From: Protea cynaroides
Lineage: Eukaryota; Streptophyta; Magnoliopsida; Proteales; Proteaceae
Reading direction: 5' to 3'
DNA length: 64,000 nucleotides
NCBI GenBank assembly: GCA_028583415.1
Contig: CM053268.1
Span: forward strand, 17,103,923-17,167,922
Numbering within the stretch: position 1 is the first letter of the stretch; the number at the start of each line of letters is the position of its first letter. A program made the translations under genes and the position numbers. Under the pieces are notes generated by a model, which searched no databases, was not told the origin of the DNA, and saw only the letters and a program-made list of their open reading frames with translations. This document shows, in pieces, positions 1 through 11,085 of this stretch.

Positions 1-737
1 GATGAGAGAGACATGATCTTTTGAAAACTGTCTATCATCTGAAAACAGGACTGGTTCAGTTAGAGCTGGTCGATATGATTTTAATCTTTAATCCCACAAG
101 CTTTCATTGATCAGATCAGCACTTACTGGTATCGCAATTCAATATGTAGTAATAAGAACTTGAAGGAATTAACAAAAGAACAAGAAAACCATAAAACAGA
201 ATATTTCGGTTGAGTCTCACAACCTATGAGACTCAACCAGAAAATCAGGAGCTAAACTCTCTTCTTTTTTCTGGTATAAATCTGATCTGCCGCCAGCCCC
301 TTCTCTATTATTTATATCCTTGAAAGTTACACATAAAATAAGAAAGAAAACTAACCAAAAAATAAGAAACTAAACTTCCTTTATAGAGTAGGAAGTTTCT
401 AAGCAAAAAAAATAGGGAAGTTTTCAAACATAACTAACCCAAATAAATACGAAACTAAATCTAAACAAGATAACTGATCCTACTATTTAGGAAACTAAAT
501 AACCCAAAATTAGGAAACAAGATATGCTGCAACTAATAGACTGGTTACTCAATATTGTAGCCAATAAAATAGGAAACCAAATAAAATAGAAATCAGAGAT
601 GCCGCAGGACAACTAGCTGTATTGATCCTCACGTAACCAACTCTATATCCAAATCTGAATCAAAATCTGGACAGCTTGGGTTGCCATCTGGACTGGTCTT
701 TGGCTTGATCCATTGGATTGATTCTTGGACTACATCA
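1..737 (-). repeat. 3' LTR of the non-autonomous element (partial)
   Basis: Direct repeat of 2736-3472, cut by the window start. It ends at 737 with GGACTACATCA. It carries the same stem-loop at 208-238. Confidence 0.85.
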
Positions 738-906
738 ACTCCCCCTACTTAAAATGAACTCGTCCACGAGTTCGGTAGTGATGTAGAATGACTTTAGAGG
801 CGTCGGCAGGCAGCACCTGTTGATCTTGAAACTCTTTAATTGTGTTTGCAAAGTCGGAAGGAAATCCACCACCTTGGGTCCACTCTTTTCAAAATATTTG
901 AAAGGA

Positions 907-1257
907 AACACAAGGTCAATATGTGCAACTTCTTGAAAGGATTCAACGGTGAATAGGATGTCCATGGGGATTACCAAATCTGACTCTGTCTTGCACAGTC
1001 ATCTCCACAACTTTTATGCCTCATCGTTACTGTGACTTTCACTATCAGTCAATTGGGCTTCATCTTTATCCTCTTTACTGTAAGAACCTCAAGGGTGGAT
1101 TCTACCTTGTCATCAAGAGATGTTGACAAATCTAGCTCTTTGTCAATATGTGCAACTTCTTGAAAGGATTCAACGGTGAAGAGGGTGTCCATGGGGATTA
1201 CCAAATCTAGCTCTTTGTCTTGCACAGTCATCTCCACTACTTTTATACCTCATCGTT
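907..1257. repeat. Internal tandem duplication, period ~227 bp
   Basis: The stretch starting CAATATGTGCAACTTC at 917 recurs at 1144. The second copy is split by the hAT-like element at 1266-2181 and resumes at 2190. The first copy therefore preserves the unoccupied insertion site. Confidence 0.8.
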
Positions 1258-1265
1258 ACTGTGAC

Positions 1266-2181
1266 CATGGAATAAAATCTCGGCGGCGAGATCTCGCCGA
1301 TCTTGCCCTTCTCGGCATTAGCCGAAACGAAAACAGGGTCGATAACCCTTTTCGTCTCGGCAGATGCATAATCTCGCCGAGATCTCGGTAGATCTCGCCG
1401 AAATCTCGGTAAATCTCGCAATTTCTCGGCTAGATCTCGGTAAATCTCACCGAGAAATTGCTTCTTTTTTTTTCCTCTTTATAAAAGAGAGAACTCACTG
1501 TTCTCGGTCGAGAACTCGACCGAGAACTGCTGTTTCCTCTTTTTTGTTAGTTTTTCGAAAATTTTCTTATTTCTTCCTCATTTTTTCTTTGTATGGACTT
1601 TCAACTTGCAACGGGTGGTGCTTCGGACTGCAGGGATTGCTGTGGGAGTTTCATATGAACTGTTGAAGGTTAGATTCTTGCCCAAAAATGAGATTTTTAA
1701 ATGAGACTATGAGAGAGAAAAAAATTGGTAGAATCTGATGAAATTTTTATATATGTGAGCCCGATCTACGAAACTATGGGATCATTCAGTATTGAACATT
1801 TGAACTATGATGTAATGATTTATAATGAAGTGTTATTTTGTTTCTCTTTCCCCCAATGCATTATGTTATTGTCTCATTTGCCATATTTGATTGAATATAA
1901 TAGACAATATTAGCCTAAGTTTACAACAGACTTCAGTGTTGACTGCCAAAAACATGGCTGTAAACCCAAACAACCACAAAGAGTCATTACTTTTACAATT
2001 TTATGCTCTAAATGTGTTTATGTATGTAGAAATGATGTTCCCCTGAAGTTGGAGACCTAAAAAATATATTTTGGCCACCGAGACAGCCTTTTTAAGCTGT
2101 CTCGGAAAAAATACAGTCTCGGCGAGATCTCGGTTTCGGAGGAGGCCGAGACTCCTCCGAAACCCGAGATTTTAAACCTTG
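1266..2181. mobile_element. hAT-type non-autonomous element, copy A
   Basis: 916 bp, flanked by a perfect 8-bp target duplication ACTGTGAC (1258-1265 and 2182-2189). The ends are CATGGAATAAAATCTCGG and, reverse complemented, CAAGGTTTAAAATCTCGG. Both ends carry many iterations of CTCGGCGAGAT-like motifs that can fold back. There is no transposase. An 8-bp duplication with CA...TG ends fits the hAT superfamily. A near-identical copy lies inverted at 6832-7786. Confidence 0.88.
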
Positions 2182-2201
2182 ACTGTGACTTTCACTATCA
2201 G

Positions 2202-2504
2202 TCAAGTGGGCTTCATCTTTATCCTCTTTACTGTAAGAACCTCAAGGGTGGACTCTACCTTGTCATCAAGAGATGTTGACAACACTTCATTATTCACATC
2301 GACTTCCTTCATTAATGTTTCCATATCGAATGGAGGCGTTGAGTCCTCCTTTGGTGCAACCTGAGGTTCCTTTACCATGAATGATTCTAAGATACCCAAA
2401 CGTCGTTGCATCCGAGTAAGACGATTACTTATTTTGTGTATCTTCTCAAGATCTTGTCGATAAAGGTCCATGTTCAGAGGAGGGGAATGAGAATTACCTT
2501 CCAT
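2202..2504 (-). CDS. Small 100-aa ORF of the non-autonomous LTR element
   Basis: An open frame from the ATG at 2504, just downstream of the primer binding site, to a TGA at 2202. Residues about 11-40 are charged and heptad-like (MDLYRQDLEKIHKISNRLTR), suggesting a short coiled coil, followed by an acidic region. I recognise no domain. It sits where gag begins in autonomous elements and could be a gag remnant or a lineage-specific ORF. A partial duplicate of its 3' end appears within 1049-1237. Whether it is translated is unknown. Confidence 0.4.
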   Translation of the reverse strand: MEGNSHSPPLNMDLYRQDLEKIHKISNRLTRMQRRLGILESFMVKEPQVAPKEDSTPPFDMETLMKEVDVNNEVLSTSLDDKVESTLEVLTVKRIKMKPT

Positions 2505-2506
2505 TG

Positions 2507-2518
2507 GCTCTGATACCA
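2507..2518 (-). promoter_or_regulatory. Primer binding site (initiator Met tRNA)
   Basis: On the minus strand TGGTATCAGAGC, a perfect match to the usual plant Met-initiator tRNA priming site, 3 bases after the 5' LTR end. Confidence 0.85.
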
Positions 2519-2521
2519 AAT

Positions 2522-3472
2522 TGATGGCAAAGGGGATTCAAGGATGACAATCCTAATTAATTCCCTTTGTTGCAGGATCTTTCTTTAACCCAACCCAGAA
2601 ATCAGAATAGAGACTTTAAAGAAAATTCGGCTTATCTGAGAATCTGACCGTTGGTTGTTCTTCAAACTTGAAGGAAATGATCTTTAGGATGTACTTGAAG
2701 ACATATCCAAAGTTGGAGATGATCCGATCACAGATGAGAGAGATGTGATTTTTTGAAAACTACCTATCATCTGAAAACAGGACTGGTTTAGTTAGAGCTG
2801 GTCGATATGTTTTTAATCTTTAATCCCACGAGCTTTCATTGATCAAATCAGCACTTAATGGTATCGCAATTCAGTATGCAATAATAAGAACTTGAAGGAA
2901 TTAACAGAAGGACAAGAAAACCATAAAACAGAATATTTCGGTTGAGTCTCACAACCTATGAGACTCAACCAGAAAATCAGGAGCTAAACTCTCTTCTTTT
3001 TTCTGGTCTAAATCTGATCTGCCGCCAGCCCCTTCTCTATTATTTATAGTCTTGAAAGTTACAAATAAAATAGGAAAGAAAACTAACTGAAAAATAGGAA
3101 ACTAAACTTCCTTTATAGAGTAGGAAGTTTCTAAGCAAAAAAATAGGAAAGTTTCCAAACATAACTAATCCAAATAAATAGGAAACTAAATCTAACTTCA
3201 CAAGATAACTGATCCTATTATTTAGGAAACTAAGTAACCCAAAATTAGGAAACAAGATATGCCGCAACTAATAGACTAGTTACTCAATATTGTAGCCAAT
3301 AAAATAGGAAACAAAATAAAATAGAAATCAGAGATGCCGCAGGACAGCCAGCTGTATTGATCCTCATGTAACCAACTCTATATCCAAATCTGAATCAAAA
3401 TCTAGACAGCTTGGGTTGCCAGCTGGACTGGTCTTTGGCCTGGTCCATTGGATTGATTCTTGGACTGCATCA
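2522..3472 (-). repeat. 5' LTR of the non-autonomous element
   Basis: A 951-bp LTR with the terminal inverted repeat TGATG/CATCA. It is highly similar to 1-737. It holds a conserved stem-loop at 2940-2970. Confidence 0.85.
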
Positions 3473-3650
3473 TATCATCTCATGTGTCGTTAACCAAAGA
3501 TGGGATCTTCAGCAACTGGATGTAAAGAATGTTTTCCTCCATTGGGAACTTGAAGAGGATGTCTATATAGACATTCCTCCTAGATTTGCTTCTCAAAAAA
3601 CTTATGGCAAAGTTTGCAAGTTGAAGCGAGTTTATAAGGCCTGAAATAGT
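3473..3650 (+). pseudogene. Ty1/copia reverse transcriptase fragment
   Basis: The plus-strand frame reads QLDVKNVFLHWELEEDVYID followed by IPPRF and VCKLKRVY, the conserved start of the copia RVT_2 domain (LDVKNAFLHGxLxEEVYM...P). Only about 55 residues remain, ending in a stop where LYGL is expected. The non-autonomous LTR element abuts it on the left. Confidence 0.8.
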
Positions 3651-4240
3651 CTCAAAAAATACCATATAAATAAATTGGTTCTAACTTCCCAGATACAGTT
3701 CAGACTTCAGATTAGCAAGATCTTGGTCTTCTAAATAAAGATAATTTCAAACAGCACCCCAATCACAGTAAACAATTAAATTTGGCCTTCAAAAATAGCA
3801 TCAGAGGAAAGTGACAGAAAACACAGAGAATAACTTAAACTCCAAAAAGACAGTTGGCAAGTTCTATGCATGCAAGATCTCTCGAATTGAACATGGACCT
3901 TCCAATAGACCTACATAACTGATTCAAGATTCAGATCCTCCAGCATCAAAGAAAGCATATAAAAAGCATAAAAAACTTTCACATCAGAACAAACAAGCAA
4001 ATGTCATTTCAAATTAATAGAATTTGTCAAGCAAACATCGCAGGAAATTCACTTGTCAAAAGTTCTGAACATTCTACTGAGAACCTTGATTAGATAAAAC
4101 ATCATCAAATTCTTATTATCTGTGCAGACTGCAGACACACTTCATGATTACTCTAGCTTACAAGAATTAAAATAACAAATAATACAAAAATGAAAAAAAT
4201 TCACAGTTAATTCAACAGATAAGGAATAAACTAATCATAC
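3651..4240. other. Unassigned, probable intron 3 sequence
   Basis: AT-rich, without an ORF or a recognised repeat. No fourth exon of the EF-hand gene was found here. Confidence 0.4.
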
Positions 4241-4306
4241 CTTACTTCCTCTTTGCACAGCCACCGAATTAGTTTTGCGTTATTGCTGTCAGCTGGATGC
4301 AGAAAG
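4241..4306 (-). CDS. Calumenin-like EF-hand protein, exon 3
   Basis: A 66-bp exon. The acceptor TTTTCTAG lies just above 4306 and the donor GTATG starts at 4240. The last two bases of exon 2 plus the first base here make Asp, then FLHPADSNNAKLIRWLCKEE follows, the linker after the third EF hand in this family. The exon ends in phase 2, so at least one further exon is required. None is visible between 4240 and 3473, and the sequence to the left is retrotransposon. The remaining roughly 100 residues (further EF hands and the C-terminal acidic ER-type tail) must lie off the left edge, or the gene is broken. Confidence 0.83.
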
Positions 4307-4385
4307 CTAGAAAATCAAGCACAAAGAAATTAGATAAAGATTTAGAATAGCAAACCAGAAAGCATCCAGACAAGTAGAAGCTTAC

Positions 4386-4488
4386 TCATTAAACTCAGTT
4401 CGGTTCAGAAGACCATCCCCATCAGCATCTGAAGCATTGAAGTGTTCCTCTTTCCACCAACCCATATCATACCCCAACGAAGTATTAT
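4386..4488 (-). CDS. Calumenin-like EF-hand protein, exon 2
   Basis: A 103-bp internal exon of the same gene. The acceptor is CATGCCAG just above 4488 and the donor is GTAAG at 4385. It enters in phase 1 and leaves in phase 2, consistent with exons 1 and 3. It encodes YDMGWWKEEHFNASD followed by a full EF-hand loop (D-A-D-G-D-G...E), the third of the protein. Plant calumenin-like proteins keep the WWKEEHF stretch. It lies about 16.2 kb from exon 1. It is too short to stand out as an ORF and was found by the match to family sequence and splice sites. Confidence 0.87.
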
Positions 4489-5749
4489 CTGGCATGAGGA
4501 GAGAAATCAGTAACCAATACTAGAACATCTAGAAATCAGGATGCACAAGCATCCAGCAAGCCATGATAATTTATATACTGACATAAATACATACCAAAAT
4601 TCAAAAGTAGAAAAATAATAAATACTTTATGTATATACTTCTTTCTTTTTTTTTTCTTTTGAATGGTCTTTTGCTGGATGCCCCATACCTATACTGGATG
4701 TCAACACTGACACATTTCCTATATAACCCTATACAATTTTCACAGAAGCTGGCATGTTGGATTCCCTGCATCAGTATATCCCCACAACAAATATAAAGAA
4801 CGCATACTTGAATACATAACAATATTTTCGTAAATGCAAACCTGTTATGTTTAATGGAAAGTATAACAAAACTAGCATATGCCACCTACTCTAATATCTT
4901 TAATTTAACCAGTCAGATTATTACCACCATAACAAGAGCCCAACTCCAAAAAAAAATTTTCTTTTTCTTTCTGTGATAGGTAAAAACTAAATTTTATTGG
5001 GCAATCAACCAACATCCAATTTAGCTGTAAAAGGCTTAGTTGAGATGAGTTGAAGATCAGTTAACAATAAAATACGTAAAATAAAATAAAACTATAATGC
5101 ACTGACCATTGGGACGTGCCAAGAAATAGCACCAAGACCCGAATCTTGATCTGTTTAGGCATTTCTGAAAGCACTTTCCCAACAAGATATTTGGGTGTGG
5201 AGATTTTTAAAGGGAGAATTAAAAAGTCCCATTTACTTCCCCTTATAAATCATCGAAAGAAAAAAATTTAGCATGTGGCATGGGAGACTTTTTTCAATGG
5301 CTGGCCAGGTTCAGCTTGTTAAGTCTGGTGTTGTGCAGTTTCAAGATTCGTAATTTCTCAGTTTATATGTGGCCATCCTCATTGATCAAACAAGCAGAAT
5401 CATGGATTCAGAATTTTATCTGGTCAGGAGACCCATCAAGACATAAAGCTGTAACGATTAAATGGAATTCAGTTTGCCGTCCTGTGAAGGAGGGGGTTGG
5501 GGATAAGAGGAATGTCAGATATTATTAGAGCTCACTTATCGAAATTGGCATGGCATACCATGTCAGGTTCATCGGTTTGCTGATGAAAAGCAAATAGATA
5601 GCCGATGATGGGTCAATCCAAAACCGAGTTTCAGTATCAGCAGTGTGAAGTAGTGTATAATAAAAAGTATGGAAGACCTCTTATTGGTGCGCCGCCTGGG
5701 ACTGGTGACTATGTTAAGTCGACCGCAGAGTATAAAGGAGGTAAAATGG

Positions 5750-6216
5750 GTTGCACCAAAGAGGAGTTGGTGTAAAATGAATTCTGATGGGTGTGTGCAT
5801 TGGGAAATCCAGGTCATGGTGGTGCAGGGATGGTGATTTGTTCTTTCTCTGGCCAGGTCATATATGCAATGTCTGAATACTTGGGAATTCAAACAAACTT
5901 CCGTGCAGAAATTATGGCAGCCATGAGGGCCATCCAGGAGGCTTTACGCCTTGTTATTGATCATATATGGGTGGAGATTGATCCAGGCAGTGTAGTGATG
6001 TGTTTGCAAAAACAGGAGATACCATGGTATTGCCTCCAGTTATGGGGAGCAATATCGGATATGCAACTGAGGGTTACTCATTGCTTTTGGGAAGGTAACA
6101 TGGTTGCTGATGCTTTGGCAAAAAATGCAGCTACATCTCATCTATCGGAGTCATGGACTACTTACCCAGATTTGGTGACAAGAGACATCATGTGGGATGC
6201 TTCTGGCCATCCTAGG
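5750..6216 (+). pseudogene. LINE RNase H domain (RVT_3 type)
   Basis: The longest intact part of the LINE. The order is SDG, then the Gly-rich GHGGAGMV strand, AEIMAAMRAI, VEID, and VADALAKNA, a plant LINE C-terminal RNase H. The final GHPR is cut by the inserted element at 6217. Confidence 0.8.
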
Positions 6217-6318
6217 CATAGTTGTCAAAGGCACCAAGGCAAACCAAGGCCTTGAAGGCCTGGCAAGGCACCTAGGCGACCGAGATTTTTCTGAGGTGTT
6301 GACGCCTTGACAACTATG
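6217..6318. mobile_element. 102-bp hAT-like MITE in the LINE
   Basis: The ends are CATAGTTGTCAAAGGC and its inverse GCCTTGACAACTATG. The flanks are ATCCTAGG (6209-6216) and GTCCTAGG (6319-6326), an 8-bp duplication with one mismatch. The interior is built from AGGCCT/CCTAGGCG-like motifs. It is the same family as 14482-15053. Confidence 0.85.
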
Positions 6319-6480
6319 GTCCTAGGTACAGATTTGTAATGTGAGTTGATCCCCAAGCAGGACCCTGCTGATGGCAATGCCGAAGGTGGGGTTTAACCTG
6401 CTTGGCTTGGATTTTTGTATTCTATTGTCTTCTTATCTTAATGAAATCTTTTGGACTTTTACCAAAGAAACTGATGTGAG

Positions 6481-6831
6481 AGGATAGGTCCAATATACAA
6501 TATATCTCTCCCACCTATTCTCTGGCCAATGAAACTGCTAAAAAACTGTTAAGACCTTGGTTCTCAAAAAACTAAAAACAGAAGAACAATATGTTCCTTT
6601 TTCCACCCAAAGATCTAGCTATCCTAATTATGTGCAAAAAATTCCATGGAATCCCATAAGTTCAAGTTGTCCAGTTAATCAACAAAGCCAGTCACTCTGC
6701 ATCACTAAATCTGCCAATGATTTAGATGAATATATGGATAATCCTGAATGATTGCCCTCGATTCCTGTGTGTCGAAACCTGCTCCACTGATTAGTCCAGA
6801 GAAAACCATCAATATGCTTCCCTCGTGATCC
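6481..6831. other. Unassigned intronic sequence
   Basis: No domain, repeat structure or splice-bounded coding stretch was recognised. Confidence 0.4.
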
Positions 6832-7786
6832 CAAGGTTTAAAATCTCGGGTTTCGGAGGAGGTGTATTTTTTCCGAGACAGCTTAAAAAGGCTGTCTCTG
6901 TGGCCAAAATATATTTTTTAGGTCTCCAACTTCAGGGGAACATCATTTCTACATACATAAACACATTTAGAGCATAAAATTGTAAAAATAATGACTCTTT
7001 GTGGTTGTTTGGGTTTACAGCCATGTTTTTGGCAGTCAACACTGAAGTCTGTTGTAAACTTAGGCTAATATTGTCTATTATATTCAATCAAATATGGCAA
7101 ATGAGACAATAACATAATGCATTGGGGGAAAGAGAAACAAAATAACACTTCATTATAAATCATTACATCATAGTTCAAATGTTCAATACTGAATGATCCC
7201 ATAGTTTCGTAGATCGGACTCACGTATATAAAAATTTCATCAGATTCTACCAATTTTTTTTCTCTCTCATAGTCTCATTAAAAAATCTCATTTTTGGGCA
7301 AGAATCTAACCTTCAACAGTTCATATGAAACTCCCATAGCAATCACCGCAGTCCGAAGCACCACCCGTTGCAAGTTGAAAATCCAAACAAAGAAAAAATG
7401 AGGAAGAAATAAGAAAATTTTCAAAAAACTAACAAAAAAGAGAAAACAGCAGAACAGTGAGTTCTCTCTTTTATAAAGAGGAAAAAAAAAAAAAAAACAA
7501 TTTCTCGGCGAGATCTCAAAACTAACAAAAAAGAGGAAACAGCAGTTCTCGGTCGAGAACTCGACCGAGAACAGTGAGTTCTCTCTTTTATAAAGAGGAA
7601 AAAAAAAAACAATTTCTCGGCGAGATTTACCGAGATCTCGGCGAGATCTACTGAGATCTCAGCGAGATTATGCATCTGCCGAGACGAAAAGGGTTATCGA
7701 CCCTGTTTTCGTCTCGGCTAATGCCGAGAAGGGCGAGATCGGCGAGTTCTCAGCGAGGCGAGATCTCGCCGAGATTTTATTCCATG
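6832..7786. mobile_element. hAT-type non-autonomous element, copy B (inverted)
   Basis: Reverse-complement relative of 1266-2181, with a perfect 8-bp target duplication CGTGATCC (6824-6831 and 7787-7794). The subterminal CTCGGCGAGAT block at 7480-7780 is longer than in copy A because part of the segment, including the TCTCGGTCGAGAACTC hairpin, is repeated. The central 62-codon open stretch has the same predicted peptide in both copies, which shows recent common origin rather than coding function. Confidence 0.88.
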
Positions 7787-7794
7787 CGTGATCC

Positions 7795-9140
7795 TAGCAA
7801 AATCCACCAATGCCGACCTGCCTCAATTCGCCATACAATTCCCATCAAAGTTAAGTTTGATGGATGAAGAGTTCGGTCAAATAAAGTAATGTCTATTGGT
7901 CATCACATTAGGCCGTGAAAGAGCCACCTCTACCAAAATCTCATAACAGAATCAAAAGATATGCCCTGGAAGAGATCATGGTTAACCAACAGCTTACATG
8001 CAACATGATGCTTTCACAAATCGGACAGGGCAAACTCAACTAGTCTGCTTGTCCCAAAATATCCTTTTCCTCTTCTCCTCCTGTGAAGTCCATAAAATCC
8101 CATGCATATCTCCAAACAGACCCCGATATGCACCGGGACAGAGCCAGCGTGGGTACTAAGGTCGGACCCACAGATAGACAACTAAACCATGAGCCCCTTT
8201 CTTTGCATAAACTTGTCGAGTAAAAGACGTCAATTCTCTGTGACCTTCCACCGTTCACGACATCCCTTGCTTCTGGCTGTGAAAGGCTCCTCGGTGGAGG
8301 AGTAGAAGCGCTGGTCCCCTTATGAACTTCCAAGATGGTCACTTTACCCATTTTCGTACACTACATTAACGAAGGAGGGGAGAAGAAAAGCACTTAGTAG
8401 GCTTTGGCTGAGAGGGAAGGACTATATTTTACTGGCAGATGATCTAACATCTACTGTACTTTGACCAACCTATTTATCTATAATTTTCTGTCAATTTTTA
8501 GAGCCTTGATGCCATCATGCAGTGACTAATAGGTTACAGAGAGTTGTAACAAAGTCTTGATAAGAATCGAAAGCTCAAAGGAAACATAACTATAAAATTG
8601 AAAAAGCATGCAGCAGAACCTCCAGCAATTAGTCAACCACCCTGAGATGAGGAATAATGGGTTACTAATGTGTCTGTGCATGTGAAGGATTTATACAACC
8701 CATTGAGCCTAAAAGAGAATCAAAAGATAAGATCTGAAGAGTGAAGCAAGAATCATCTGGCAGGCATCTGATGAACTACACAGAGGATCTGAAGAGCACC
8801 TGCTGAATATCTGAAGAAGGAATATGAAGATCTGAAGTTGGAATAGAGTCCTGAAGAACATATTCCAGACATCCGAGGAACAGAATCTAGGCATCTGATG
8901 AGCATGGAGCATGTTCTGAAGATTCGGGAAATTCACTTTTGAGGACAAGACTCCATAATAGTTAGGAATTAGTTCTTTTTTTGTCTTTTTTTTTAGGAAT
9001 TAGTTCTTCATTTGCCGTAGTCTTTATATTCGTAAGTTGTAATGATTCCTATGTGCTCATACCTAGGAAAGTCGTAGATATCACTAAAAGAGCTAATAGG
9101 AAAACCTCAAACCCAGGTGATTGGCTTAGTTCAATCTGGA
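7795..9140. other. Unassigned intronic sequence with a GATCTGAAGA-rich patch
   Basis: No protein similarity was recognised. About 8725-8930 contains dispersed variants of GATCTGAAGA and GGCATCTGATGA, a degenerate short repeat. There is a poly-T run near 8973-8992. Confidence 0.35.
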
Positions 9141-9428
9141 GTCTAGACCATAGGTAGTTAATACGGAAATGGAAAAAAAAAATCTTTGAAATGTACAACA
9201 CGTTTAAAACAACCCAGAAATTAAACAGGACACTATAAAATACGGTCAATTTTTTTTAAAACGAAAACAAACGGTACGGGTTTTAAAATGAAAAATTCGA
9301 ACAATATGAGACCAAAAAAAGTCAATATACACACATAATTTGAAACACTCTTACCTAAATACATGCAACCAAAGTCCAAAGCAATTATTAATAGTTCAAA
9401 ACAACTATTAATTCCTCCCTCTCTTCTT

Positions 9429-9460
<32 letters not shown>

Positions 9461-9603
9461 GTCTCTTCCAGATGGGAATCAATGTATAAAGGTTGATTTA
9501 TTAGTTGTTATCGAATATCGATCTTGTGTGTGCAATATTAAAATGGATATCCCAGGAAGGAAATCAATGCCATGTATATTAGTTTAAGTAAAGGTTTAAA
9601 CAT

Positions 9604-9920
9604 TGTAACAGTTTAAAATAAAAACAGTACGAGAGAGAAGAAAATAGGGAGGTTTAATTCTTAGAAGAGGAAGAACCGAATAAATACCTCAACTTCCTGT
9701 GGCTCCTTTATTTATAATCAAAGAGGAGAAACAATAGTTTAGAAAACTTCCCTAATTACAATCAAAGGCTAATTAGGAAAGTAAATTTAGACAACTTAGG
9801 AAATAAATCCTAACAATAAAGGGAACCAATAATAACCAATTTAAATAAACCATAAATAACAAGGTGGGACCAGTGGGGCCCATGTGCAAATAGCGGCACA
9901 TGGTTTCGCTAGCGCTAACA
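9604..9920 (-). repeat. 3' LTR of the non-coding LTR element
   Basis: Direct repeat of 13334-13652 with conserved runs such as AACAAGGTGGGACCAGTGGG. It ends GCTAGCGCTAACA. Confidence 0.87.
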
Positions 9921-10009
9921 CCCCCTCTCAAGCTGGAGCATGGGGGAATATAAGAACTAAAGCTTGAAACAATATATCAACAGAAACAGCAACAGCAACA
10001 GTAGTAGTA

Positions 10010-10210
10010 AAACAACATAGTATAGGTTACTGTAAACCAAGCAGCAACAACAAAGTATAGGTTACTGTAAACCAAGCAGCAACTGCAGCACAGTGTAGGT
10101 CACTGTGAACCAAGTAAAAGTAGCATCAGCAATAAAGCAGACACCAAACAGCAACAACAGAACAGTGTAGGTCACTGTGAACCAAGTAGAAGTAGCATCA
10201 ACAACAAGTG
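10010..10210. repeat. Short imperfect repeats in the LTR element interior
   Basis: Four copies of AGTRTAGGTYACTGTRAACC with CAGCAAC-type spacers, near 10018, 10053, 10092 and 10163. Confidence 0.7.
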
Positions 10211-11085
10211 CAAGTAGTAAAGACTAGATCAAGTAGTAGAAGTTGCATCAGGTAATAGAGGCAGCAAAAAAAATCTTGAGCAACAGTTCTTGAAGCTAAG
10301 ACCAACAAATCTTGAATAAGACCTTGAAGCAGTAGTGTAATAGTCACAACAAGCATCAAATCAAAAAATAATGGGTTGTATCACATTCAACAAATAAGCA
10401 TCATACGGTAGTAGCAACAAGTAGGTAGGCTAAGCTTTCTTCAATGAACTTGAGCATATATATATATATATATAATCCCTCCTTCACGTGGAGCATTCCA
10501 CGTGGGCAAATAACAGAGGGGAACACTCAACGAGAACACCCACAAATAAGAGCCCAAGAATCTTCAAGCACGCTATTCCGGTAGCAAATAAAATCCCAGA
10601 TATGCCAGATATGAAAAATAATAATCGGCATTCAATGTATATTCCATCAATGTGATCTAGGGACCCTCCAAAGCAATAAATTGCAAATATAGAAGTCCAA
10701 TGGTAATTCTATAAATTATGGTCACACTTACGAGACCACCCAAGCAAAGTAATACTTCAAATATGTCACGGACAAGAGCTAGTGGCAATTTGGTAATTAA
10801 ACACACTGTTCAAAGGGGTCATTTAATACCAAATTTATGCGGAACTCGAGTTGGAAAACCCTATTGGATCAGCTAATGGGCCCATCCAATTGACAAATAA
10901 ATAAGATATATAAACAATGGCAATTCTGTAAATAATCAGGACTATTCAACCTTGCACAAACAAACAAGCCTTTAAGATAAACTTGTAATAAGGACTAAAT
11001 AGATGACAGCAGTTTTGGGAGAAGACTCTAAAGAAGGATAAAACAGAATTGCTTTATAAATAGCGACATAATTGGAAAACCAGAA

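Larger units (their letters stand above)
1..3472 (-). mobile_element. Short non-autonomous LTR retrotransposon (left end outside window)
   Basis: Two direct copies of an LTR (1-737 and 2522-3472) bound a short internal region read on the minus strand. The LTR runs TGATGCAGTCC ... TTTGCCATCA. A primer binding site for initiator Met tRNA abuts the 5' LTR, and a purine tract (738-750 on the minus strand) abuts the 3' LTR. After removing the hAT-like insertion at 1266-2181 the internal region is only about 0.86 kb. It has no protease, RT or integrase, so the element must be moved in trans. The right flank after 3472 begins TATCA; the matching target duplication would be off the left edge. Confidence 0.85.
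5110..6480 (+). mobile_element. 5'-truncated plant L1-type LINE, decayed
   Basis: Remains of the 3' half of a LINE. From 5110 the frames give the RT tail (FPTRYLGVEIFKG), then MAGQVQLVK and YMWPSSLIKQAESWIQNFIW, which precede the zinc-binding linker in plant L1 proteins. A frameshift near 5285 and stops near 5528 and 5600-5640 break it. From about 5750 the RNase H domain begins (WCKMNSDG...GGAGMV), with FRAEIMAAMRAI and NMVADALAKNA carrying its acidic residues. A T-rich 3' region ending AATGAAATC follows. The reading is interrupted at 6217 by a small hAT-like element. Confidence 0.85.

Noticed and set aside
1725..1913. 62-codon frame with identical peptide in both hAT-like copies (also 7065-7253)
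   Set aside because: Identity reflects recent copying; no family resemblance, no start context, and it lies in an AT-rich core.
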